From Candidatus Defluviilinea proxima (GTDB lineage: Bacteria > Chloroflexota > Anaerolineae > Anaerolineales > Villigracilaceae), in assembly GCA_016721115.1 (NCBI GenBank), contig JADKIW010000001.1, positions 759,501-823,500 on the forward strand: a DNA stretch of 64,000 bases, in the 5' to 3' direction. The position numbers and the translations under genes were made by a program. Position 1 is the first letter of the stretch, and each line of letters starts with the position of its first letter. The notes beneath the pieces are model-generated. The model had not been told where the DNA came from. It was given only the letters and a program-made list of their open reading frames with translations, and searched no databases. Below are positions 1 to 7,781 of this stretch, one piece after another.

Positions 1-1
1 C

Positions 2-208
2 AACAGCGCCTACAGTTCCTTCAGTAACATCGATAAAAAAGAAACCCTCTCCGCCGAAGGCATGTTCAAACGTGTTTATTTCGGCGACCGCCACCTCGCC
101 TTCCAAACCTGCATCGAAAAAGACGGCGAACTCAGCTGGGGACGCCTGTTCGTGATCGCCGTTCCCCAACCCGAATCCACAGCCACCAACCGCCCCGCCA
201 CTAAATAG
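2..208 (+). CDS. C-terminal end of an unknown protein (5' truncated by window edge)
   Basis: An open frame enters from the left edge and ends at TAG (206-208), giving the last 68 residues of a protein. The tail contains 'RVYFGDRHLAF' and 'WGRLFVIAVP' and ends in a polar stretch rich in Pro and Thr. Codon use resembles the neighbouring genes, and a clear terminator follows about 70 bp later, which supports a real gene end. I do not recognise the family from this fragment. Confidence 0.55.
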   Translation, partial: NSAYSSFSNIDKKETLSAEGMFKRVYFGDRHLAFQTCIEKDGELSWGRLFVIAVPQPESTATNRPATK

Positions 209-276
209 GATTTGCATCCGCTTCTTTCTTAACTGAAATCTGGTTCTGCATTACAAACATTCTCTCTCCTGAATCG

Positions 277-313
277 ATCAGCCCGCCAATACTTGGCGGG
301 CTGATTTTATTTT
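277..313 (+). terminator. Rho-independent terminator after the first gene
   Basis: An 11-bp perfect stem (277-287 with 295-305, core CAGCCCGCC) closes a 7-nt loop and is followed by ATTTTATTTT. It ends the transcript entering from the left and separates it from the gene at 354. Confidence 0.85.
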
Positions 314-353
314 GTAACAGTGGTTTGGTTATAATCATCCAATACAGGCTTCG

Positions 354-1589
354 ATGACCACAGATAAAAAACCGTCCATTTCAGATAAGCTCAAATCACT
401 TGGTGTGAAGAAGGGCAATGCGCTTCCGGCTCCGCAGAAGCCTGATTCTCATTCCATTGATTCCGTCGTGGCTGGGAGATTTTCACCCACCCCGCGCGGC
501 GATGTGTTCATCGCGGAACAAAAATATCCTGCCGATCACATTTACGGTTCATCCCCTCTGATTTCCTCTTTCCCATTTTCCTTTATTTCCCAATGGGCAA
601 ATGACTCACAGATCACTGAACTGCCGCTCTCGAAATTTGCCTTTCTTGATACTGAGACATCCGGTCTCTCCGGCGGCACAGGGACGTATGCTTTCCTCGT
701 CGGTGCGGCGCGTTTCATTGACGATACCTTCGTACTGCAACAATTCTTCATGCGTGACCCGGCCGAAGAGCCAGCCGTGCTGGAAGGGTTGGCAAAGTTC
801 CTTGCGCCGTGTGAAGCATTGGTCACCTTCAACGGCAAAGCCTTTGATGCGCCTTTGCTTTCCACGCGGTATCGTCTTCATCAGATCCCTATTCCCTACC
901 AGGACTATTCCCACCTCGACCTGCTTCCCCTTGCCCGCCGCCTCTGGCGCGACCGGCTCGAATCACGTGCGTTGAAGTATCTCGAAGAACACGTGTTGGG
1001 ACTCATACGCTCAAGCGAAGAAGTGCCAGGCTTCGAGATCCCCTGGCTATATTTTGATTATTTGCGAACTGGAGATGCACGTCCGTTGGGAGGCGTGTTC
1101 TATCACAACGCCATGGACGTGGTGGCGATGGCCGCATTGCTGGCGCACATGAACGACATGTTGGAAAGTCCGTATGAGGGGAAAGTGCAACACGGACTTG
1201 ACTTCGTCGCGTTGGGAAAGTTGTTTGAGGACCTCGGTCACTGGGATGATGCGGCAAAACTGTTCGAGCGTGGACTCGAGTTCGGGTTGACTGAATCAGA
1301 TTTCGGGGTGGCAGTGAAGCGCTTGTCCATCCTACAGAAAAGACGCGGGGATCTGGATGAGGCCGTTCGCTTGTGGGAGGCGTCGGCGGAAAGAGGTCAT
1401 CTATATGCGTTGATCGAACTGGCAAAACATTATGAGCACAAACAACGCGATGTGGCATCTGCACTGAAATGGACGCGTTCTGCATTGAAGAGCGTGGAAA
1501 AGACCGACATGCCTGCTTATATGCGTAAGTACTGGATGGGCGAAATCGAACATCGCCTGGAGCGTTTGGAGCGCAAAGCGGGGATATAA
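354..1589 (+). CDS. YprB-like ribonuclease H-fold protein with C-terminal helical repeats
   Basis: A 411-residue protein. The middle part carries an RNase H-fold exonuclease-like domain of the YprB/RNase_H_2 type: 'FLDTETSGLSGG' (DxE first acidic motif), 'LVTFNGKAFD' (second acidic motif) and 'YHNAMDVVAMAAL' near the end of the domain. These match the DEDD acidic positions expected for nuclease chemistry. The last 130 residues look like TPR/Sel1-type helical repeats ('AAKLFERGLEFG', 'AVRLWEASAERG'). The N-terminal 40 residues are low complexity. There is no strong ribosome site at 354, so the start is less certain than the domain. Substrate is unknown; a DNA or RNA exonuclease role is inferred from the fold. 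Confidence 0.85.
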   Translation: MTTDKKPSISDKLKSLGVKKGNALPAPQKPDSHSIDSVVAGRFSPTPRGDVFIAEQKYPADHIYGSSPLISSFPFSFISQWANDSQITELPLSKFAFLDTETSGLSGGTGTYAFLVGAARFIDDTFVLQQFFMRDPAEEPAVLEGLAKFLAPCEALVTFNGKAFDAPLLSTRYRLHQIPIPYQDYSHLDLLPLARRLWRDRLESRALKYLEEHVLGLIRSSEEVPGFEIPWLYFDYLRTGDARPLGGVFYHNAMDVVAMAALLAHMNDMLESPYEGKVQHGLDFVALGKLFEDLGHWDDAAKLFERGLEFGLTESDFGVAVKRLSILQKRRGDLDEAVRLWEASAERGHLYALIELAKHYEHKQRDVASALKWTRSALKSVEKTDMPAYMRKYWMGEIEHRLERLERKAGI

Positions 1590-1617
1590 TTAGACAACCT
1601 GTTCACCCGGAGGAATG

Positions 1618-2028
1618 ATGAAAATCACCTTGTCAAAGGAAGTTGGACGTGTAGATGTTACGGTTCTGCGCATTGAGGGTCAACTGGATGGTCAGACATA
1701 TCAGGAGTTGATTGAAAAGGCTCAAAGCGTATACAAGGCGGGGTCACGCAATTTTTTACTCGACCTTTCAGAGTTAACCTATATCAGTAGTGCCGGGCTG
1801 GTGGCCTTGCACACGATCGCGTTGCTGGCAAATGGTGATGCGCTTCCGGATACAGAAGCTGGTTGGTCTACCCTTCGCTCCGCTGGACGGGCAGGAAGCG
1901 GCGGGGTACAGGAACATGTCAAACTATATAACCCGCAGGAAAATATAAAGAACGTGTTGGATATGGTCGGCTTCGGAAATGCGTTTGAGATCTTCACCGA
2001 CCTGGACAAAGCTGTGAAATCCTTCTGA
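1618..2028 (+). CDS. STAS-domain protein (anti-sigma factor antagonist-like)
   Basis: A 136-residue single-domain STAS protein, the family of SpoIIAA-type antagonists controlled by Ser/Thr phosphorylation. The core 'LLDLSELTYISSAGLVAL' matches the D-x-S-x(5)-SSxGL signature with the phosphorylatable Ser present. It carries an insertion of about 35 residues before the last helix, also present in the STAS protein at 3405. GGAGG at 1609-1613 fits the second ATG (1618) better than the ATG at 1615. A hairpin terminator follows at 2034. No kinase or phosphatase partner is encoded nearby, so the partner must lie elsewhere. Confidence 0.88.
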   Translation: MKITLSKEVGRVDVTVLRIEGQLDGQTYQELIEKAQSVYKAGSRNFLLDLSELTYISSAGLVALHTIALLANGDALPDTEAGWSTLRSAGRAGSGGVQEHVKLYNPQENIKNVLDMVGFGNAFEIFTDLDKAVKSF

Positions 2029-2033
2029 GTTTC

Positions 2034-2071
2034 AAAAGCGATATGGATCGTGAACTCATGTCGCTTTTTGA
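2034..2071 (+). terminator. Imperfect hairpin with T-tract after the first STAS gene
   Basis: AAAAGCGATATG (2034-2045) pairs with CATGTCGCTTTTT (2057-2069) with one mismatch and runs into a T-rich stretch. It may end or attenuate transcription between the STAS gene and the flavocytochrome gene. Confidence 0.5.
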
Positions 2072-2086
2072 TTTAATGGTGACACT

Positions 2087-3364
2087 ATGAAAAAAAATCT
2101 CGGCAACATTAGCATTATTGTTCTTGTGGTATTGACCATTCTCGTGTGGTTCGTGTTCCCGCCTGAGAATGATGGTCGCTCGAACTTCACGCGCCAGTAT
2201 GCAGGCGAGATCATTGGTTCGATCAACATCGTTCTGATGGCTTCTGCGTTATTTCTGGCGGCGCGCCCCAAATGGGCTGAACCGTTCTTTGGCGGCCTCG
2301 ACAAAATGTATGTAACCCATCGTCGCGTTGCTACAACAACATTCCTGTTGATCTTCGCGCATGTATTGACAGTTCCCATCTCGGCCCATTGGGTGCTTGG
2401 CAACTATCTCGCGGTCATCGCATTCACGGGAATCGTCGCCCTCGTGTTGATCAGCCTTGCACCACGCATCCCATTTTTAAATAGCTTGACGGGCGGCACC
2501 TATGAAGGTTGGAAAAATCTCAAACGGTTTATCGGCATCTTCTTCATTATTGCCTACATCCACGCGTTGACGATCGATGATCCGCTCCATGCATTCATCG
2601 CCATCAATTGGGTACAGATATTCTTCATCATCGGTGCGGTCTCGTATCTGTACACAGAGGTCTTTGGCCGCTTCTTTAAAAAGTATGTTCCTTACAAAGT
2701 GGAGGAGATCGACCATCCTAACAGCATCACTACAGAGGTGGTGTTACGCGCCACTGGCAACCCGATCGAGAAGCAACGCGCGGGACAATTCCTCTTTGTG
2801 CGATTCCCCAACACTGCGACTCTCAACGAATCCCATCCATTCACCATCTCAAGCGCGCCTCATGAGGACGTTTTGCGGTTGACCATCAAAGCAAGCGGAG
2901 ACTTCACCCGGGCCTTGCACACCGATCTCAAAACCGGTACGGATGCAATTATCGATGGAGCCTATGGCATGTTCGATTACAAGGCCGGTGGTCCCAAACA
3001 GATCTGGATCGCTGGCGGCATCGGGCTGACGCCATTCCTTGCCTTCATCCGCGATATAGGTGAAACTCTTGACCGGGATGTGACCTTCTACTACACCATC
3101 CGCCATCGGGATGAGGCGCTTTTCTACAATGAGCTCGTGGCGGCGGGAATGAAACATCCGCGCTTGAAATTGCACATTCGCTTTTCGGCCACCAGTGGAT
3201 CATTGACCTTTGACGAGATCGTGAGAAACGCGAACGGCGATGTAAGCAAGTATGATATATACATGTGTGGTCCGTTCGCGATGGTGCAGTCGTTCGAGAA
3301 GAAATTTCTCTCAGCAAATGTGCCAGCAAGCAATATTCATTTTGAAGAATTCAACTTCCGCTAA
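2087..3364 (+). CDS. Ferric-reductase-like flavocytochrome (membrane heme domain plus FAD/NAD(P)H reductase)
   Basis: A 425-residue protein joining two modules. Residues 1 to about 190 hold about six membrane helices with histidines (for example 'HRRVATTTFLLIFAHVL' and 'IAYIHAL') as expected for a bis-heme ferric-reductase-like domain. The C-terminal half is a ferredoxin-reductase-type unit: 'HPFTISSAP' near residue 250 binds FAD, 'GGIGLTPFLAF' near 310 binds the pyridine nucleotide, and 'MCGPFAMV' near 394 is the classic C-terminal motif. Likely role: electron transfer from NAD(P)H across the membrane to ferric iron, oxygen or another acceptor. It sits between two STAS genes, an unusual setting for this family. 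Confidence 0.85.
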   Translation: MKKNLGNISIIVLVVLTILVWFVFPPENDGRSNFTRQYAGEIIGSINIVLMASALFLAARPKWAEPFFGGLDKMYVTHRRVATTTFLLIFAHVLTVPISAHWVLGNYLAVIAFTGIVALVLISLAPRIPFLNSLTGGTYEGWKNLKRFIGIFFIIAYIHALTIDDPLHAFIAINWVQIFFIIGAVSYLYTEVFGRFFKKYVPYKVEEIDHPNSITTEVVLRATGNPIEKQRAGQFLFVRFPNTATLNESHPFTISSAPHEDVLRLTIKASGDFTRALHTDLKTGTDAIIDGAYGMFDYKAGGPKQIWIAGGIGLTPFLAFIRDIGETLDRDVTFYYTIRHRDEALFYNELVAAGMKHPRLKLHIRFSATSGSLTFDEIVRNANGDVSKYDIYMCGPFAMVQSFEKKFLSANVPASNIHFEEFNFR

Positions 3365-3404
3365 AGTCGAGTGCGGCGCACCTGGTGGTCATAAGGAGAA
3401 CTAC

Positions 3405-3800
3405 ATGCAGATCATAGTATCCGTTCAACAGGGACGAGAACCCATTGCCGTTATGAAGCTGGAAGGCGATATCAACGCATCGAACTTTATGGAGGTTGTG
3501 GATAAGGCTCAGGATATCTATAAAAACCCAGCGCGCAATCTCATCATTGATCTAAGCGATGTAACCGGCATCAGCACTACAGGACAGGTCGCCATTCACA
3601 AGATCGCTTTGCTCTATAGCGGCGTGGATCAGGATGTCGATGAGAACGAGAATCCTGATTTCACACACAGCAGTAATGCGCGCAAATATGTCAAATTACT
3701 GAACCCCAAACCTGAAGTAGATAAAACCCTTGAGAAAGCTGGGTTGAAACTTTTCTTCAAAACATATACCGATCTGGAAAGCGCGATCCAATCTTTCTAA
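3405..3800 (+). CDS. Second STAS-domain protein, paralogue of the gene at 1618
   Basis: A 131-residue STAS protein starting at ATG 3405 behind AAGGAGA (3393-3399); a longer in-frame reading from 3252 overlaps the flavocytochrome and is rejected. The core 'LIIDLSDVTGISTTGQVAI' has Thr where the paralogue at 1618 has Ser-Ala, so the regulatory residue may be Thr. The insert ('ENPDFTHSSNARKYVKLLNP') and tail ('TYTDLESAIQSF') align with the first STAS protein, indicating duplication. Gap to the flavocytochrome stop is 40 bp, consistent with co-transcription. Confidence 0.87.
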   Translation: MQIIVSVQQGREPIAVMKLEGDINASNFMEVVDKAQDIYKNPARNLIIDLSDVTGISTTGQVAIHKIALLYSGVDQDVDENENPDFTHSSNARKYVKLLNPKPEVDKTLEKAGLKLFFKTYTDLESAIQSF

Positions 3801-3819
3801 CCCCAAGGAGTTTTCATTC

Positions 3820-3975
3820 ATGCCCAGAAGATATCAATATACCCCTCGCCGCCGTCGAAGGGACCCGGACTCCACCCGCCGTCGGTCTGTGTTTATGCGG
3901 CCCAGCGTGCAGATCACAATTGTCCTTGTGGCGGCGTTGATCATATATGTCATTTTGCAAAGCGCAGGGAAATGA
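3820..3975 (+). CDS. Small basic single-pass membrane peptide (51 aa)
   Basis: A short gene with a good ribosome site (AAGGAG, 3805-3810) nine bases before ATG 3820. The peptide has a strongly basic N-terminal half with Arg clusters ('TPRRRRRD', 'TRRRS') followed by one hydrophobic segment ('ITIVLVAALIIYVIL') and ends 'QSAGK'. It lies 19 bp after the second STAS gene and just before a terminator, so it is probably the last gene of the STAS/flavocytochrome run. The positive-inside rule predicts a cytoplasmic N-terminus. Function unknown. Confidence 0.7.
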   Translation: MPRRYQYTPRRRRRDPDSTRRRSVFMRPSVQITIVLVAALIIYVILQSAGK

Positions 3976-3983
3976 TCGTAAAT

Positions 3984-4013
3984 AAAAACTTCCTCTCAAA
4001 CGAGGAAGTTTTT
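3984..4013. terminator. Bidirectional terminator between convergent genes
   Basis: AAAAACTTCCTC and GAGGAAGTTTTT form a stem with a 6-nt loop and T-tracts on both strands. It serves the mini-protein gene on the plus strand and the diguanylate cyclase gene on the minus strand. Confidence 0.88.
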
Positions 4014-4014
4014 A

Positions 4015-5160
4015 TTATGACATCACACGATTACGACCCGTCTCTTTTGCTTTATATAACATTCGGTCAGCACGGCGGAGGATATCTTCAAGAGATTTGT
4101 CTTCTGGAGCGGCTTCAGCGAGGCCAATGCTCATCGTCGAATGGATCAGATCTCCGTCTAGATTGACCGGCGATTGTTCCCACGTCTTACGAATACGTTC
4201 CGCAACGATCAGCGCATTATCAATGGTCGTCTCAGGCATGAGCAATCCAAACTCATCACCGCCCAACCTACCGAATGTATCTTGTGCGCGTTTTTGTTCC
4301 ATGGCTACCAACGAAAGGCTTCGCAAGGTCAAGTCACCGGCATGATGCCCGTATGTATCGTTGGTCTCTTTGAAGCGATCAGCATCGAGGATCAAAATGG
4401 ATAGAGGCCTGTGATAGCGGATGTGTCTGCGGAACTCGCTCTCAGCAATGTTTGTAAATTGACGCCGCGTAAGGCTTTTGGTGAGTGGATCGATATTCGC
4501 CAGATACGCCACCATCTCTTTGGCATCCTTTTCATCAATGAAGGCCTGATACGATTTGCGACGATACGAATGGATCTGGAGTGCCGAGGTTACCCCCAAC
4601 ACATGCACAATGATCTGGGCGGATATGGCTACGTTCAGAACAACAGGATCAATGCCCGATTTCAAGAAAAAATATACACCCAGCGTACCGATGGAAAAAC
4701 TAGCAGCCAGCCCTATCGTCCGTTTGATCGGAAGCGGAGAGAGGATATAGATCGCAAATGGGACAATGATATCGAAGGATGTAGAAAGGTAATCGGCAGG
4801 GGTCATAAAGTTGAATATCAACATTAAGCCCACAACTAAAGCTATCCACGCAAACGTCAAATGATCAAAGACCCGTACCTTGTCCACTCGATATAGAACA
4901 ACCCCTAGCATGATCGAGATCAATACAAACAAGATGCGAGAGGTCGTTACGATTATGAGCACATCTGGGGCGGCAACAAACAATTTTTTATCTACTTCCA
5001 GCATCGCCAACACGCCAATACTGACAATGAACATGTAAAGAAGGCTTTGTGTGATATCACTCTTCAACTGTGCAACGCGGTAATCCCCCTCCAGGTTGCC
5101 GAGGTCGGTCAAAATATCTCCAAACACTGTCTTGAACAGATCGCGAAACATTACCCACAT
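4015..5160 (-). CDS. Membrane-bound diguanylate cyclase (GGDEF)
   Basis: A 381-residue protein. The N-terminal half has about five to six hydrophobic helices ('LLYMFIVSIGVLAML', 'ILFVLISIMLGVVLY', 'LVVGLMLIFNFM') forming a membrane sensor region without a recognisable periplasmic domain. The C-terminal 165 residues are a GGDEF domain with an intact active site ('GRLGGDEFGLL') and the upstream 'DADRFKETNDTYGHHAGD' substrate-binding segment, so it should make c-di-GMP. No RxxD inhibitory site is evident five residues before GGDEF. It converges with the STAS block; the shared terminator suggests separate regulation. Confidence 0.92.
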   Translation of the reverse strand: MWVMFRDLFKTVFGDILTDLGNLEGDYRVAQLKSDITQSLLYMFIVSIGVLAMLEVDKKLFVAAPDVLIIVTTSRILFVLISIMLGVVLYRVDKVRVFDHLTFAWIALVVGLMLIFNFMTPADYLSTSFDIIVPFAIYILSPLPIKRTIGLAASFSIGTLGVYFFLKSGIDPVVLNVAISAQIIVHVLGVTSALQIHSYRRKSYQAFIDEKDAKEMVAYLANIDPLTKSLTRRQFTNIAESEFRRHIRYHRPLSILILDADRFKETNDTYGHHAGDLTLRSLSLVAMEQKRAQDTFGRLGGDEFGLLMPETTIDNALIVAERIRKTWEQSPVNLDGDLIHSTMSIGLAEAAPEDKSLEDILRRADRMLYKAKETGRNRVMS

Positions 5161-5266
5161 GATAACCTATTCCTGCTCCCTCCATACCCTACAAATAGGC
5201 GAATTCATCTCCAAGATGTAATTTACCGGAGTGATACAATACAAAAAACTTTACTTGGAGGAAACC

Positions 5267-5821
5267 ATGGCATCCCAGATCGATGAACTTGTAAAAATGC
5301 GCGATATCGAAACCCTTCACGAACTTATGACCGAACATGAAGACTGGTTCACCCAACTCGAAGCGGCAGAAGGACTTGTGCAACTCGGTGACCGCCGCGG
5401 CTATGATTTTCTCATCACTGCCACCTTGAGCGATGATGAAGAAATATTGGATGTAGCTAATGAAATCCTCGACTCGCCAGAAATAAAAAGAATGAAAGAA
5501 CAGATCGAAGCGGATCGCAGAAACGAGCACCGCGTCCACATCGAATCGGCGAAAAAACGCATTCAGGTTGGCGGTAAGGTATTTCGGTACAAGATGGTCT
5601 ACCTCACTGCGGCCGCACTGATGGGCGATGATCCACACAGCAATGAATACAATCTGCCATCACTCGATAGCCAGGGTCTGCAAGGCTGGGAAGTGGTGAC
5701 CATCATCCCGCAACGCCGCTCGATGATGACCGCTAGTGTGGACGATCATTTCACCGGCGCATACTTTCTACTGAAGAAAGAAGTTCTCCCGCACGAAAGC
5801 GCTGAACTCGACAAGGAATAA
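5267..5821 (+). CDS. HEAT-like repeat protein with DUF4177-like C-terminus
   Basis: A 184-residue soluble protein. The start at 5267 is supported by GGAGG at 5257-5261; an in-frame ATG at 5231 has no ribosome site. Residues 1-80 form helical HEAT-like repeats ('TQLEAAEGLVQLGDRRGYDFL'-type pattern, split here as 'LEAAEGLVQLGD' and 'RRGYDFLITATL'). The C-terminal part contains 'RYKMVYLTAAALMG' and 'GWEVVTIIPQ', resembling the short DUF4177 fold. Function unknown. It precedes a mini-protein gene and the zinc block by only a few bases. Confidence 0.7.
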   Translation: MASQIDELVKMRDIETLHELMTEHEDWFTQLEAAEGLVQLGDRRGYDFLITATLSDDEEILDVANEILDSPEIKRMKEQIEADRRNEHRVHIESAKKRIQVGGKVFRYKMVYLTAAALMGDDPHSNEYNLPSLDSQGLQGWEVVTIIPQRRSMMTASVDDHFTGAYFLLKKEVLPHESAELDKE

Positions 5822-5831
5822 AGGAGTCAAC

Positions 5832-6008
5832 ATGTGCATGATCTGTGCCGCAATCCCGGCAACGGCCGCAGTGGGGGCAAGGTTGAATGCCAATCAATTG
5901 GATAAACCCATTGAACAACGTAAACCGATTTTCAAACTGACAGGGTTTGTGATCGCATTACTTGTTCTTATATCCATTGTGTATCACACACTTATTTGGA
6001 GAAACTGA
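5832..6008 (+). CDS. Small membrane peptide with Cys-rich N-terminus (58 aa)
   Basis: ATG 5832 lies five bases after AAGGAG (5821-5826), which itself abuts the stop of the HEAT-like gene. The peptide starts 'MCMICAAIPATAAVGARL', with two cysteines in a CxxC pattern that could bind metal or be modified, and ends with one membrane helix ('FVIALLVLISIVYHTLIW'). It is only nine bases upstream of the YcgR-type permease, so an accessory role to that permease is an inference from position. Family not recognised. Confidence 0.65.
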   Translation: MCMICAAIPATAAVGARLNANQLDKPIEQRKPIFKLTGFVIALLVLISIVYHTLIWRN

Positions 6009-6017
6009 CACACCCAT

Positions 6018-7028
6018 ATGACATCTGTTCGGCCCCGTCCGCTTTCGCGTGCTGTTATCTGGGCAATACTGGCAGGCACGCTTTTATTTGTATTAGCCAG
6101 TATTACCCCATGGAGCTTGTTTCTTGAATTTGTTTCAAAGCTCAACCTGTTTGCGACCGTTTTTTTGGGGATATTTATCGAGGCGCTGCCGTATCTTTTA
6201 GTTGGTACGCTTATTTCAGGCATCGTGGAGGTCTTTCTTGACCGCGAGTTGATGGCACGCTTTATCTCAAAACGATCTGTACCCGCCGCAGTGACAGGCG
6301 CGCTTATGGGATTGATCTTTCCCGTTTGTGAGTGCGGTGTTATTCCCCTAACAAGACGATTATTTCATAAAGGACTGCCGTTACCGGCGGGTATTGCCTT
6401 CCTTTTGGCCGCCCCTGTCATGAACCCCATCGTTATATTCAGTACAGCGGCGGCATTCGGATGGGGTCCCATGTTGGTATGGCGCATGGGCATCAGCCTA
6501 TTGATCGCCTTTATCGTTGGTCTTGTTTTTTCGGTTGAGAAAGACCCATCCACTGTTCTGCGCGACCTGACCCTATCGCATGAGCACGAACATTCCCACG
6601 AAACATTAAACCCGTCCTTCACCAGCAAAATACAGCGGGCATTATTGATCTGCGCCGATGAATTCTTCGAAATGGGACGCTATCTCATCATAGGTGCCAT
6701 GCTTGCGGCCGGGTTACAAACCTTTGTCTCACAAGGGGCACTTCTCTCAATTGGGAATGGCCCTATTCTCTCTGTTCTCGTCATGATGGTATTGGCTATC
6801 ATACTTTCCATTTGTTCCACTGTAGATGCCTTTGTCGCACTGGGTTTTGTAGGTACATTTAGCTTTGGCTCCATTCTCTCATTTCTAGTCTTCGGCCCGA
6901 TGGTGGATATAAAGAGCATTTTGATGTATTCACAGGTTTTCCGCCGCAAGCCGGTTGCCTACCTCGTTTTGTTACCCTTCCTGATGAGCTTGCTCGCAGG
7001 TATTGTGTTTAATTATTTTGTGCCCTAA
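6018..7028 (+). CDS. YcgR-type permease (ArsP_1/DUF318 family)
   Basis: A 336-residue polytopic membrane protein of the predicted permease family that includes B. subtilis YcgR. It contains the family hallmarks 'FPVCECGVIPLTRRL' and 'APVMNPIVIFSTA' in the first half and 'CSTVDAFVALGFVGTF' in the second, and a His-rich cytoplasmic loop ('LSHEHEHSHE') that could bind Zn or another metal. About eight to ten membrane helices. The downstream gene encodes its usual partner, and Zur/ZnuABC follow, so a role in zinc or related metal handling is likely but inferred. Confidence 0.85.
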   Translation: MTSVRPRPLSRAVIWAILAGTLLFVLASITPWSLFLEFVSKLNLFATVFLGIFIEALPYLLVGTLISGIVEVFLDRELMARFISKRSVPAAVTGALMGLIFPVCECGVIPLTRRLFHKGLPLPAGIAFLLAAPVMNPIVIFSTAAAFGWGPMLVWRMGISLLIAFIVGLVFSVEKDPSTVLRDLTLSHEHEHSHETLNPSFTSKIQRALLICADEFFEMGRYLIIGAMLAAGLQTFVSQGALLSIGNGPILSVLVMMVLAIILSICSTVDAFVALGFVGTFSFGSILSFLVFGPMVDIKSILMYSQVFRRKPVAYLVLLPFLMSLLAGIVFNYFVP

Positions 7029-7040
7029 CCAGGAGGCCAT

Positions 7041-7781
7041 GTGTCCAAACAACGTTATCGCATGTTTCAATCCCTTCTGTTATTTGGTCTATTCCTGTTC
7101 TTGATCGGCAAGGTGATTAATAACCAGCTTAACTGGTATATCAACCTGCGCTTCATTACGTTGACGCAGATCGGTATCGTTTTCCTTGCTATTCTCGCTC
7201 AACGACTTTTTCTGGAAGCACGTCTACCCCGTTCACAAGCACAGGATGAAGAACACGATCATGACCACACGCCTGCTCCTGTTAATTTATGGATTATGCT
7301 CGTCCCATTGTTGATCGGTATTCTGATCCCTGCCAAGCCCTTAAATTCATCTGCCGTTTCTGCAAAAGGACTGACAACATCTTCGCCGCTGGTCAGTTCC
7401 AGTTCAACCAGCCGTTTACTCGAAACAGAATCGGAACAACGCGATGTCTTAGACTGGGTCAAGTTATTCTATTTCGAAAAAGACCTCAATCCCTATATCG
7501 GCCAACAGGCATCAGTAGTCGGGTTTGTATATTTCGACGACCGCCTGCCACAGGGACAATTCTTCGTCAGCCGCTTCATTGTTTCCTGTTGCTCTGCGGA
7601 TGGCTACGCCGTTGGCGTAATCGTGGATTGGCCCAATGTAGCCTCCCTCAAAAAAGATACCTGGGTACAGGTCAAAGGGCCAGTGGACGCAGTCTCTTTT
7701 AATAATGGGATCAGTCCTCTCATCCATGCAGAAGCGGTAGATATCGTACCCCAACCCGATCAACCATATCTATATCCATGA
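7041..7781 (+). CDS. YcgQ-type permease partner (TIGR03943 / DUF1980 family)
   Basis: A 246-residue protein with GTG start (7041) directly after AGGAGG (7031-7036). Two to three N-terminal membrane helices are followed by a His-rich segment ('EEHDHDHTPAP'), another helix, and a soluble C-terminal domain with 'GFVYFDDRLPQGQFFVSRF' split around the conserved 'CCSADGYAVGV' motif typical of this family. Members are encoded beside YcgR-type permeases and often near Zur-controlled genes. The gene overlaps the next one by four bases (ATGA), indicating translational coupling. Confidence 0.85.
   Translation: MSKQRYRMFQSLLLFGLFLFLIGKVINNQLNWYINLRFITLTQIGIVFLAILAQRLFLEARLPRSQAQDEEHDHDHTPAPVNLWIMLVPLLIGILIPAKPLNSSAVSAKGLTTSSPLVSSSSTSRLLETESEQRDVLDWVKLFYFEKDLNPYIGQQASVVGFVYFDDRLPQGQFFVSRFIVSCCSADGYAVGVIVDWPNVASLKKDTWVQVKGPVDAVSFNNGISPLIHAEAVDIVPQPDQPYLYP

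Noticed and set aside
3252..3404. N-terminal extension of the second STAS protein
   Set aside because: It overlaps the flavocytochrome gene, while ATG 3405 has a clear AAGGAGA site.
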